This document shows, piece by piece, positions 1 through 8,482 of a stretch of DNA of 64,000 nucleotides (positions are counted from its first letter, which is position 1; every line of letters starts with the position of its first letter). The position numbers and the translations under genes were made by a program. This DNA comes from DVEG01 sp964405435 (GTDB taxonomy: Bacteria > Cyanobacteriota > Cyanobacteriia > Cyanobacteriales > Oscillatoriaceae). The DNA lies in NCBI GenBank assembly GCA_964405435.1, contig CAYOOD010000009.1, positions 54,304 through 118,303 of the forward strand. The letters run 5' to 3'. Under the pieces are notes generated by a model, which searched no databases, was not told the DNA's origin, and saw only the letters and a list, made by a program, of their open reading frames with translations.

Positions 1-252
1 AGTCAGAGAATAGCTGATGACCGCTCCGATCGCTTCTCGGCTGCCGCGATCGAATCCCAAGCTTACCAGGAGCCGCCGCTTGATCCACGCGCCGACTGCG
101 CGAGAAATGAAGAAGACGGCGATTACTAAGAGAATGAGCTGGAAAATGAGGGCGAGAGAAAAACTTTTATCGCCCAGACTGAAAAGATGGGCGTTGAACA
201 GTTGGGACAAGCCGAGAAAGAGTAGCTGTGCTTGCGTGAAGATCCAATTCAT
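1..252 (-). CDS. Mechanosensitive ion channel (MscS family), N-terminal part
   Basis: This reverse-strand gene starts at the ATG at 252-250 and runs off the left edge, so only 84 residues are visible. After a start MNWIFTQ there is one clear hydrophobic segment at about residues 31-50, followed by a basic stretch (IKRRLL) and the motif FDRGSREAIGAVISY. A helix followed by an [LF]DRG.REAI segment leading into a pore helix is the pattern I associate with cyanobacterial MscS-type channels, which release solutes on hypo-osmotic shock. The beta domain and most of the pore lie outside the window. It is divergent from mgtE. Confidence 0.75.
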   Translation of the reverse strand, partial: MNWIFTQAQLLFLGLSQLFNAHLFSLGDKSFSLALIFQLILLVIAVFFISRAVGAWIKRRLLVSLGFDRGSREAIGAVISYSLT

Positions 253-864
253 TAGTTAAGAGAAGAGGAATTTTTTAGGGGTGAAAAAAACCCAAACCCA
301 AAGGCACCTCAGTGAGAGCAAGTAGCAGCAGAGGGGAGAGGCGCGATTCGCATTCCCATTAAAAAAGCGCTTCGCGCGAAGTCGTTGCGGAAAGTCAAGC
401 TTTCACGCAGGGACTGGTACGGCGAGGTTTCTCCGGATCAACTATACTCTACTAAAATGCCTTGTAAGAAAATTCCAGCCCCGAAAAGCGATCGCACTTC
501 ACTCGTGCTTTGCCTTCCAGAGAGCGATCGCCGCCACTCTGATTTTTTCTGAAAATTTTTCAGTTAAAATTGTGCCAAATTATAGTAATCTGAGATGGGT
601 TGAGAACGAAAGTGCATCTGCAGCCGCAGCCAATCAGGACAGCTCTCGGCAGTCTGACGGCTTGGGGTAGGGCGTCCATTGCCGCTATATTTGAGGATTT
701 GAAGTGAGCGCAAGCAAAGCACAGAAGCATGAAAGACGTTGAAAAAATGCGGGTTAAGCGCAAAATGAGAAAAAGTGAGAGTGCCTTGACAAGCGGCTGA
801 AGCGAGGGATCGGCACCAGGGGAAAGCCAGCAACGTAGTGACAGCGGAATTGAGAAGGTGTGCC
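253..864. other. Intergenic region between the mscS-like gene and mgtE
   Basis: About 610 bases without a supported gene. It should hold the divergent promoters of the channel gene and mgtE. Several GCGATCGC-type palindromes are present (about 486 and 523). The reading frames here have no coding character that I recognise. I saw no riboswitch that I could defend, including no M-box-like structure. Confidence 0.5.
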
Positions 865-2262
865 TTGAGTGAGAATCACAATCTGTCCTCTTCGATGCAG
901 AACAAGTCTCGCAGGGAACTGCGGGAACTGACGCGATCGCAACTGCACGCGCTGCTAGAAAAAGGCGACCTACAGGGGGCCAAAGCCATCCTGGAGTCGG
1001 TACAGCCTGCAGACATCGCTTCGGCGATCGACGGGTTGCCAGTGACGATGCAAGTGCTGGCATTCCGGTTGCTGTCAAAAGACGAGGCGATCGCGGTTTA
1101 CGAATATCTCGACTCCAGCGTGCAGCAGTTGCTCGTCGAGGACTTCAAGCGACAGGACGTCCTCGACATCGTGGATAAAATGGCCCCCGACGACCGGGCG
1201 AAACTCTTTGACGAGCTGCCCGCCAAAGTCGTGCGACGCCTGCGCGAACAGCTCTCGCCGGAAGAATGGCAAGCCACGGCAGTTTTATTGGGCTACGAAG
1301 CTGGAACGGCGGGGCGGCTGATGACGCCGGAGTACATCGCCGTCAAAGAACACTACACCGTCAGCCAAACCCTAGAGCTGCTGCGATCGCTCGCGCGAGT
1401 GTCCGAAATCATTTATTACCTGTACGTCACCGATGCAGAGCGCCACCTGACGGGGATTCTTTCCCTGCGCGACTTGGTGATCGCCTCGCCGGAAAAAACC
1501 GTCGGCGAAATTATGACCCGCGACGCGGTGTTTGTCTACACCGATACCAAACTCGAAGAAGTGGCCAGGACGATCCAGCGCTACGACTTTCTCGCCGTGC
1601 CGGTGGCGGATCGGGAGCGCAGGCTGGTGGGCATCATCACCGTCGATGACGCCATCGACATTTTAGAAGCCGAAACGACCAAAGATATTTATGCTTTGGC
1701 AGGAGTGCAGGATTCTGGAGACAACTACTTTCAGACCAACTTGTTCGCGGTTGCCCGCAAGCGGGTGGTGTGGCTGTTCGTTTTGCTGCTCACCAATACC
1801 GTCACGGGCACGATTATCAAATCGCAAGAGGACATTCTCAATCAAGTAGTCGCCTTGGCGGCGTTTATCCCTTTGCTGGTGGGCACCGGCGGCAACGTCG
1901 GGGCGCAGTCCTCCACGGTGGTGATCCGGGGCTTGAACACCGAAGAAATTCGGGCGATGGGGCCATTGCAAGTGATTTTTCGCGAAGCCCTGGCAGGGGC
2001 GATCCTGGGGGCAATGCTGGGGGCGATCGCTGCCGTGTGGGCGTTTGCCCTGCAGGGGAATTGGTCGGTTTCGATCGCCGTCGGCGCGAGCCTAGAAGCG
2101 ATCGCCCTGTTAGCCTCGATCGCCGGGAGCGCCCTGCCGTTCCTGTTTCATTCCTTCGGGCTCGATCCCGCGCTGATGTCCGCGCCCTTCATCACCACCG
2201 CCGTGGACGTGTTGGGCGTGCTGATTTACTTCAACTTGGCGCGACTGATTTTGCAAATCTAG
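865..2262 (+). CDS. mgtE: Magnesium transporter MgtE
   Basis: MgtE is a homodimeric Mg2+-selective channel of the inner membrane gated by cytosolic Mg2+. In order the protein shows a helical N domain (about residues 15-125, ending in segments such as MAPDDRAKLFDELP), a pair of CBS domains (about 130-250; GILSLRDLV and GIITVDDAIDIL), a plug helix and a five-helix membrane domain. The membrane domain has the family hallmarks GTGGNVGAQSSTV and, near the end, TAVDVLGVLIYF, whose Asp corresponds to the Mg2+ selectivity site known in Thermus MgtE. The frame is open from GTG 838, but I prefer TTG 865 because GAGAAGG at 852-858 is a good ribosome site; ATG 895 is a third option. Full length is about 465 residues, normal for the family. 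Confidence 0.95.
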   Translation: MSENHNLSSSMQNKSRRELRELTRSQLHALLEKGDLQGAKAILESVQPADIASAIDGLPVTMQVLAFRLLSKDEAIAVYEYLDSSVQQLLVEDFKRQDVLDIVDKMAPDDRAKLFDELPAKVVRRLREQLSPEEWQATAVLLGYEAGTAGRLMTPEYIAVKEHYTVSQTLELLRSLARVSEIIYYLYVTDAERHLTGILSLRDLVIASPEKTVGEIMTRDAVFVYTDTKLEEVARTIQRYDFLAVPVADRERRLVGIITVDDAIDILEAETTKDIYALAGVQDSGDNYFQTNLFAVARKRVVWLFVLLLTNTVTGTIIKSQEDILNQVVALAAFIPLLVGTGGNVGAQSSTVVIRGLNTEEIRAMGPLQVIFREALAGAILGAMLGAIAAVWAFALQGNWSVSIAVGASLEAIALLASIAGSALPFLFHSFGLDPALMSAPFITTAVDVLGVLIYFNLARLILQI

Positions 2263-2597
2263 AAGCAGCAGGTCTGATATTATTGAAATCCCTGGCTTGA
2301 CGGCGCGCTCGGCAGCATGTTACGACCCAGCGGACGTCGCACGAGTAAGGGCGCGTTCGGTTCGGTTGGGGCAGCTTATCTCTTCTGTAAAGTGATAAAA
2401 TATATTTCAATCCCTCAAAGGGATTCCCATCCTCTCACCTGCCGCCTTCCTTCAATTATCTCGCGTCAGGCAGGCTTGTGGCTTTGTTCGCTCCGATTGA
2501 ATTGCGCCATAACCCATCTGGGCAAAAACAGCTTCAAGTCATCCACCACTAACCGAGCCGCACGAGTCAGCGCGCATGTTCAGACAAGGTAGTTGTA
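2263..2597. other. Intergenic region, mgtE to WD40 gene
   Basis: About 335 bases without a gene. It contains a short inverted repeat around 2412-2428 (AATCCCTCAAAGGGATT) and an A/T-rich stretch at 2390-2405 that could supply a -10 element for the following gene. No coding sequence is supported. Confidence 0.4.
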
Positions 2598-4193
2598 ATG
2601 TGGAACAACCCTCACCGGCTAGAAACAGCAGAGTATATCGCACTCGTTGGCTGCATTGTTGGGTCAGTTGCGGCAGTAGCATCAAAGCAGGCAGCCTTTG
2701 CCTATGTCCCCCTGACACTCGCAGTGTCGCTGAACCTGATTAACCGCTACCGCTTCGACCGGCTCTCTCGCCGGCGGACGACTGCCGCGATCGCGCGCGT
2801 ACAGCAGCAACTTGCAGAAGATATTGCCAAGCTTTCCGCTACAGTGCAAGAGCTGCCGTCGAGCAGCTTTGCATCTTCTTTTTTAGAAACGCCGATCCCC
2901 GCCGAGGTGAAACAGCCCCTCAGTCCAGAAGAAGGGAGCCATTCCCTTCAAGACAGCGCCGCCGGGGGCGCAGGACTGTATCGAGACGTCGCCCAACTCA
3001 AAGAACAGTCTGCCACCGTGCAGGAATCGGTCAGCAGCGTCATTCACTATCTCAACAGCTCCTCCCTGCTGGAACGAGTGGATCGGTTGGAGAAGAGCGT
3101 CACCCAACTGTCGGAGAAAATAGTCGGGTTGGCCAACCAGGTAGACGCTGCCGCTAAAGTGCGATGGGCTCAAAAACTCCAGTCCCCCGCACCGGAGCAA
3201 CCGGAACTGCCCGCCATCCCCCACCCGGACACCCCAGAGCCGGCTCCCGGCGCAGTGGCGGCGAAATCCGTGATGCTGCCGAAATTTGCCTCAGAAGTTG
3301 CCAGCCAGAATTGGCACTGCCGGACTGCACTGAAAGCCCATGCCGACTGGGCGAGCGCGCTGGCGATCGCCCCGGACGGGCAGCGCCTCGTCAGCGGCAG
3401 TTTTGACAAGACTCTCAAGATTTGGCACCTGCAAACTGGGGAACTGATCCACACTCTCAACGGTCATGCTAGAGGCGTGTTTTCCGTGGCAGTCAGCCCG
3501 GACGGCAAGATCGTTGCCAGCGGCAGTTGGGACGAGACAGTCAGGCTGTGGCACCTAGAAGACGGCACCCTGCAGGATACCCTCACCGCTCATTCCGGTT
3601 CCGTGCGATCGGTCGCCATCTCTCCAGACGGCAAGCGGCTCGCTTCCGGCAGTTTTGACGAGACGATCAAAGTCTGGGAGCTGGAAACCGGCGTTTTGCT
3701 CTCCAGTTGGACGGAGTATTTAGGCCCGGTTTACGCGATCGCCTTCGCGCCCGACGGGCAATCGATCGCTTCCGGCGGCGGCGACGGGCTCGTGCAGCTC
3801 TGGCAAGTCGCCAGCGGCGAACGCATCAACCAATTGACGGGAAATCTCGATTTTGTCTGGTCCCTCGCCTTCAGCCCGGATGGGGAGCTGCTCGGAAGCG
3901 GCAACGGCGACGGCACCGTCAAGCTCTGGCACGTCAAAAGCGGCTCTCTCATCGGCACCCTGTCCGAACATGCCGGCCCAGTCTACTCGGTGGCATTTTC
4001 TCCCGACGGGCAAACCCTGTTCAGTGCCGGTGCCGACGGCAGCATAAAAATCTGGGCGCTGGCGACTGGGAAGCGACTGTGCAGCCTGAGCGAGAACAGC
4101 CAGCCCGCCATCTCCCTGGCGCTGAGTCCCTCCGGTCAGTTGTTCGCCTGCGGCAGCGCTGACGGCACGATCGGGATTTGGCAGCGGGAGTGA
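2598..4193 (+). CDS. Membrane-module WD40-repeat protein
   Basis: A 531-residue protein of three parts. Residues about 8-48 are a hydrophobic hairpin (AEYIALVGCIVGSVAAVAS onwards), probably membrane embedded. Residues 50-235 are a charged, coiled-coil-prone and Pro-rich linker. Residues about 242-531 hold seven WD40 repeats, each with an SPDG turn and an IW/LW end (KIWHL, RLWHL, KVWEL, QLWQV, KLWHV, KIWAL, GIWQR), enough for one closed seven-blade propeller. WD40 propellers are protein-docking platforms; the partner is unknown. The first ~80 residues are homologous to the start of the protein encoded just downstream at 4577. No catalytic motif is visible. The start ATG follows shortly after AAGGTAG. 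Confidence 0.85.
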   Translation: MWNNPHRLETAEYIALVGCIVGSVAAVASKQAAFAYVPLTLAVSLNLINRYRFDRLSRRRTTAAIARVQQQLAEDIAKLSATVQELPSSSFASSFLETPIPAEVKQPLSPEEGSHSLQDSAAGGAGLYRDVAQLKEQSATVQESVSSVIHYLNSSSLLERVDRLEKSVTQLSEKIVGLANQVDAAAKVRWAQKLQSPAPEQPELPAIPHPDTPEPAPGAVAAKSVMLPKFASEVASQNWHCRTALKAHADWASALAIAPDGQRLVSGSFDKTLKIWHLQTGELIHTLNGHARGVFSVAVSPDGKIVASGSWDETVRLWHLEDGTLQDTLTAHSGSVRSVAISPDGKRLASGSFDETIKVWELETGVLLSSWTEYLGPVYAIAFAPDGQSIASGGGDGLVQLWQVASGERINQLTGNLDFVWSLAFSPDGELLGSGNGDGTVKLWHVKSGSLIGTLSEHAGPVYSVAFSPDGQTLFSAGADGSIKIWALATGKRLCSLSENSQPAISLALSPSGQLFACGSADGTIGIWQRE

Positions 4194-4576
4194 CAACAGC
4201 CGCTCGGTTTGTTAAGTAAATTTAAATGGTTTGTTTAAGTAAGGCTTGGAAACGTGAAAGGAGGAAAGAAAAACTATCTAAAGAAGGAACGATCGGTCAA
4301 GTGAACGTTTGTAGTGACGGACAGCCGTATGCTGTTTGCAGGAGAAAACGGCGGAAGCAGTCACTGCAAACCAAAAGTCGAAATTCAGCACTGCGATCGA
4401 CAGACAATAAAAGGAGCGCTCAGATTTCAGACTTCAGCTTTTAGAACAAAATGCACTCTTTCCCGATTTGAACGAAAGCATTTCACTTCTGTGAAAACCC
4501 GCTCTCGGTTCCGAATTGCGAGTGCTTTCCTAGGTGAGTTTTTGGCAGAATGCGGTGGGGTCAAGATTTCTAAACT
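4194..4576. other. Intergenic region between the two module genes
   Basis: About 380 bases with no supported gene; short open frames here lack family features. It separates two genes sharing an N-terminal module, so it probably carries a separate promoter for the second gene. Confidence 0.4.
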
Positions 4577-7500
4577 ATGAAAAATAGCTGGCTAGAAATA
4601 GCAGAATATGTTTCCCTTGCTGGCTCGGTTGTGGGCTCAGCGGTTGCTGTGGCGTCGCAGCAGGTCGTTTATGCGGCGGCACCGGTGTCTGCCGCTTTGC
4701 TGCTAAACGTAGCAAATCGCCGTCGGTTGGAGCAGCAAGCAGAGCAAAATCGCCCGGGCGAAGTCGTCCAGGTTCAGCAGCAACTCTCTCGAGAAGTGGA
4801 ATCCCTGCGCGCCTCCGTGCGCAGTTTGCCCAGTCCGGATCAACTCGTCTTGCTTCAAGAAGCGATTCAAGCAGAGCGGCAGCGTCTGGAGCGGTTGGAA
4901 ACTTCTAATCTGGCGGGCATAGAGCAAGATATCTCCAGGATACAGCAGCAGTATGCTGCGTTGCAGGAATCTATTCTCCAGAAGGAAAGCCGGGGCGAGA
5001 GTGGAACAGTTTCGATCGCACAGATCGAGAGCGCGACGAGACAGATCGCAGAAAAACTGGCGCAACTGCAAGCAGAATTGAGCGTGCAGCAGCAACAGGT
5101 GGCATTTGTCCAGAATAACGTCGAAGAACTGGGCGATCGCTTGACGCAAACTGGGAGCGCTTCTACGGCTGCCGGAGCCTCACAGCAGGAGATAGTCCAG
5201 TTGCGCTCGGCACTGGCGCAGCTAGAAGAAAATGTCCAAAATCGCGTCTCTCAGCAGGATTTTACCTCGCTGGTGTCGGCGATCGCGGCGCTGGAACAAA
5301 CCGTGCAGCCCTCTCGCAGCGCCATCGCCGCTCTGGAACAACAGCTCGACGCGCTCAGCCAACAGGTGAACCGCCAAACCGCAGAAACCTTTCAAAGCAC
5401 GATTCTCGAACAGCTCGAACAGGTGAGAAGCGCGATCGCGGCGCTGGAACGGCGCGGCGCGGCGACGGCGACGGCGCTTTCTCCGGTTGATTTAACGGGG
5501 GTGGAAGCGCAAATCGCCCAACTTCACTCTGCCGTCGCCGAGGCAAAAGCCGAGTTAGAACGCCGTTTGCAAACCCTGGAAGTCTTGGAACTCGACTCAG
5601 TACCGCAGGCGATCGCTCAATTGCGGCACGAGTACGCCCGCTTGGCGGAATCCGCTCTTTCCCCCGCGCCGGAAACGCTGCCAGAAATTTCTCGCTTCCA
5701 GGATTTGGAAAACGAACTGGCAAAAGCTTTGCAAGGAATTGCCCGGTTACAAGCCGAGTTGTCCCAGCGTCCGCAGCCGACAGCACCGGACGTGCAGCGA
5801 TCGCTGGTGGAGTTCTCCAGCGCCTTGCAATCCCTCTCGGAAAGAGTCGCCCAACTGACAGACGACGCCCAAAATCGCGTCTCTAGACCGGAATTTGAGT
5901 CTTTGGCGGCGGCAGTTGCCGATCTCGAAAAAGCGGCGACGCCCCTATCCGCCGCAATCGCGGCTGTGCGAGGGCAGCTCGATACGCTGAGCGCGCGAGT
6001 CAGCCAGCAAGCAGCGCAACCAGTGCAAGCCTCTTCCCTAGAGCAAATCGAAGCAGTCAGCAGAGCGATCGCGGCAGTTGAAAAGCGCATCGACGAGCTG
6101 CCGCCGCCCGCCGAACCGGTCGATCTGACGGGAGTGGAAGAGGCGATCGCCAGGATTGTCGAAACCTTCGCCGAAGCAAAATCCCAACTCGAAAACCGGA
6201 TTGCTTCTCTCGAAGCCCTGGAACTGCAGCCCCTCGCCAGCGATGTCTCGCGACTGACACAGCAGTACAATAGTTTGCGCTCAGCCCTAGCTGAAAGTAC
6301 CGCTCGCCTGCACCGCCTGCCCGAAGCCTCTAAAGTCGATAGCTTGGAGCGCGCCATTCTCCACCTGCAGAAGCGCATCGACGAATTGCCGCCGCCCGCC
6401 GAACCGGTCGATCTCACGGGAGTGGAAGAGGCGATCGCCAAGATTGTCGAAGCCGTCGTCGAAACCAGATCCCAGCTCGAAAATCGCATTGTCCCCCTGG
6501 AAGTCCTCAACCTGCCGTCCGTCGAGCGAGATATTTTCCAACTGAGGCAGCAGTACGATAGTTTGCGCTCAGCCCTGGCTGAAACGACCAACCGCCTAGA
6601 ACAGGTGCCGGGAGCGATGGACGTGGCGGCGCTGGAAAGGGCGATTTTGCACTTGCAACAGCGCCTCGACGCGCTGCCCTCCGCTTCCGAATCTGAAGAC
6701 ATGGCTGCGGTTCAAGAAGCGATCGCTAGAACGATCGCCACTTTCACTGAAGCCAAAGCTCAGTTAGAAAGTCGAATAGCACCGCTAGAGGAATTTGTCA
6801 ACCCCATGCGGGAAAATATCTCCCAACTGCAAGAAGCGTTACACAAAGTCGAAACCGAACACATCGCCTCAGTGCAGCGATCGCTCGCTCAGTTGCAAGC
6901 AGACGTAGGAAAGTCCGGCGAAAGCGTTCTTGCCGCTAGGAGCCCTCAGATCGAGGAAATCGTCAAGCAAGCCGCAGAAAATCAAGTTAGTCAAGTCAAC
7001 CAGTTACTCAAAGCCCTTCAACCTTACGACTACGAGTTGGTTTTCGACAGACCGGGGATTCGGGGGGTGCTGGAGGAAGCGCTGATTTCGGCGCGAGAGC
7101 GGCTGATTGTCGTCTGCCCGTGGCTGAGCCGGTCGAGCCTTGACGGGGATCTGCTCGAAAAGTTGGAGGCGTTCCTGCAGCGCAATGGCTGCATCGATCT
7201 CGGCTGGGGGCATTTGAAGGATATTGAAGCCGGGGAATTCCCCCGACGCATCAACCAGCAGTGGCAAACCAGCAACCTGAAAAACGGCGGTTTGTACGAC
7301 GCCCTCAATGATATAGAAAGGCTGCGGGCGAAATATCCAGAGCGCTTGCGGTTGAAAGTGCTGGGAACCCACGAGAATTTCATCGTGCGCGATCGCGACT
7401 GGGCGCTGCTGACGACGCACAATTTCCTGAGTGCAGGAGCCGACTTTCCCGAACGGGAAGTGGGCGTGCAAACCACCGATCCCCGCATCGTGCGGGGTTT

Positions 7501-8305
7501 GATCGATCGTTTTGAGGCATCGGCGATCGATCCCAGCCACGCCGAGCTCATCCGCAAGCGGGGTTTAGAGCGCTTGGATGTGGGAGATTATCAGGGGGCG
7601 ATCGAAGATTACACGCAGGTACTCGCCGGCGATCCCAGTCACGCGATCGCGTACAATAACCGCGCCATCGCCCGATACAATTTGGGAGACTATCAAGGGG
7701 CGGTTGAAGATTGCAATCGCGCCGTGCAGCTCGAGCCGCACGAAGCCGCTTATTATTTCAATCGCGGTTTTGCTCGCTTGAATTTACAGGATTATCGCTC
7801 CGCGATAGGCGATTTTAGCGAAGTCATTCGCCTGAAACCAGCCGATGCCGACGCTTATTTCTACCGGGGAGAAGCCTGTCGCCTGTCGGGAGAGCATCTC
7901 CAAGCCGTTGCCGATTACACGGAGGCGCTGCGCTGCAATCCTGACGATGCGGTGGCTTACAATAACCGGGGATTGGTTCGCTATCACCTGAAAGACTATC
8001 CGCAAGCGATCGAGAATTACACGCAGGCGCTGCGAATCAATCCTGACGATGCGGTGGCTTATTTCAATCGCGGAGTCGCCCGTTCTGCGATCGCCGACTA
8101 CTCGCGCAGCATTGAAGATTTTTCCCAAGCTTTGCAGCGAAATCCCGACTATGCCGCCGCTTACCACAATCGGGGATTAGCTCGCGGTTTCCTTAGCGAC
8201 AAGCAAGGAGCGATCGAAGACTTGCAGAAAGCTGCCGAATTATTTTCTGCAAAAGGCGAAACCGATAGCTACCAACAAGCTCTAGAAGCCCTGCACAAAC
8301 TCTAG
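4577..8305 (+). CDS. Membrane-module / coiled-coil / degenerate PLD-like / TPR protein
   Basis: A 1242-residue multidomain protein of unknown function. Residues about 5-48 form the same hydrophobic hairpin as the upstream WD40 protein (AEYVSLAGSVVGSAVAVAS). Residues 50-810 are an extended coiled coil; between about 500 and 730 it contains near-exact repeats of 96 residues (288 bp) centred on PAEPVDLTGVEEAIA. Residues about 820-985 look like a phospholipase D/HKD-type domain (LIVVCPWLS, then GTHENFIVRDRDWALLTTHN). The expected H-x-K-x4-D signature reads H932-x-N934-x4-D939, so the catalytic Lys is Asn and the site is probably inactive or altered. Residues about 990-1230 are seven TPRs. A terminator follows. 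The whole suggests a long tethered scaffold. Confidence 0.85.
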   Translation: MKNSWLEIAEYVSLAGSVVGSAVAVASQQVVYAAAPVSAALLLNVANRRRLEQQAEQNRPGEVVQVQQQLSREVESLRASVRSLPSPDQLVLLQEAIQAERQRLERLETSNLAGIEQDISRIQQQYAALQESILQKESRGESGTVSIAQIESATRQIAEKLAQLQAELSVQQQQVAFVQNNVEELGDRLTQTGSASTAAGASQQEIVQLRSALAQLEENVQNRVSQQDFTSLVSAIAALEQTVQPSRSAIAALEQQLDALSQQVNRQTAETFQSTILEQLEQVRSAIAALERRGAATATALSPVDLTGVEAQIAQLHSAVAEAKAELERRLQTLEVLELDSVPQAIAQLRHEYARLAESALSPAPETLPEISRFQDLENELAKALQGIARLQAELSQRPQPTAPDVQRSLVEFSSALQSLSERVAQLTDDAQNRVSRPEFESLAAAVADLEKAATPLSAAIAAVRGQLDTLSARVSQQAAQPVQASSLEQIEAVSRAIAAVEKRIDELPPPAEPVDLTGVEEAIARIVETFAEAKSQLENRIASLEALELQPLASDVSRLTQQYNSLRSALAESTARLHRLPEASKVDSLERAILHLQKRIDELPPPAEPVDLTGVEEAIAKIVEAVVETRSQLENRIVPLEVLNLPSVERDIFQLRQQYDSLRSALAETTNRLEQVPGAMDVAALERAILHLQQRLDALPSASESEDMAAVQEAIARTIATFTEAKAQLESRIAPLEEFVNPMRENISQLQEALHKVETEHIASVQRSLAQLQADVGKSGESVLAARSPQIEEIVKQAAENQVSQVNQLLKALQPYDYELVFDRPGIRGVLEEALISARERLIVVCPWLSRSSLDGDLLEKLEAFLQRNGCIDLGWGHLKDIEAGEFPRRINQQWQTSNLKNGGLYDALNDIERLRAKYPERLRLKVLGTHENFIVRDRDWALLTTHNFLSAGADFPEREVGVQTTDPRIVRGLIDRFEASAIDPSHAELIRKRGLERLDVGDYQGAIEDYTQVLAGDPSHAIAYNNRAIARYNLGDYQGAVEDCNRAVQLEPHEAAYYFNRGFARLNLQDYRSAIGDFSEVIRLKPADADAYFYRGEACRLSGEHLQAVADYTEALRCNPDDAVAYNNRGLVRYHLKDYPQAIENYTQALRINPDDAVAYFNRGVARSAIADYSRSIEDFSQALQRNPDYAAAYHNRGLARGFLSDKQGAIEDLQKAAELFSAKGETDSYQQALEALHKL

Positions 8306-8341
8306 CCTGTCGCTCCCCAATTCAACTCTATTACATTCACC

Positions 8342-8368
8342 AGCCCCTCTCAGCAGGGGCTTTTTTTT
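8342..8368 (+). terminator. Rho-independent terminator after the PLD/TPR gene
   Basis: Arms AGCCCC and GGGGCT form a G/C-rich stem with a short loop, followed directly by eight T residues. It lies 37 bases after the stop codon at 8305, so it ends transcription of that gene before the aldolase-family gene. Confidence 0.85.
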
Positions 8369-8482
8369 ACAGTCGCCCTAGAAATCGCCAAAGAGGCGAT
8401 CGCCCCTTCTCACCCCCGGCACCCCCATTCCCATCGCTTCCCATTCAGGATATAGTAAAATTCATCGTGCAGGACAAAAATT

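Noticed and set aside
560..1078. 172-codon reverse frame overlapping the start of mgtE
   Set aside because: Antisense shadow; low-complexity composition and no domain match, whereas mgtE on the other strand is certain.
2405..2430. Sequence like a CRISPR repeat (TTTCAATCCCTCAAAGGGATT), with similar pieces near 16590 and 25417
   Set aside because: Each occurs once, there is no regular spacing of repeats and spacers, and no cas gene is present. Taken as short inverted repeats.
5617..6702. 361-codon reverse frame inside the coiled-coil gene
   Set aside because: Ser/Arg/Ala-rich composition caused by the complementary coiled-coil codons; mirror of a repetitive gene.
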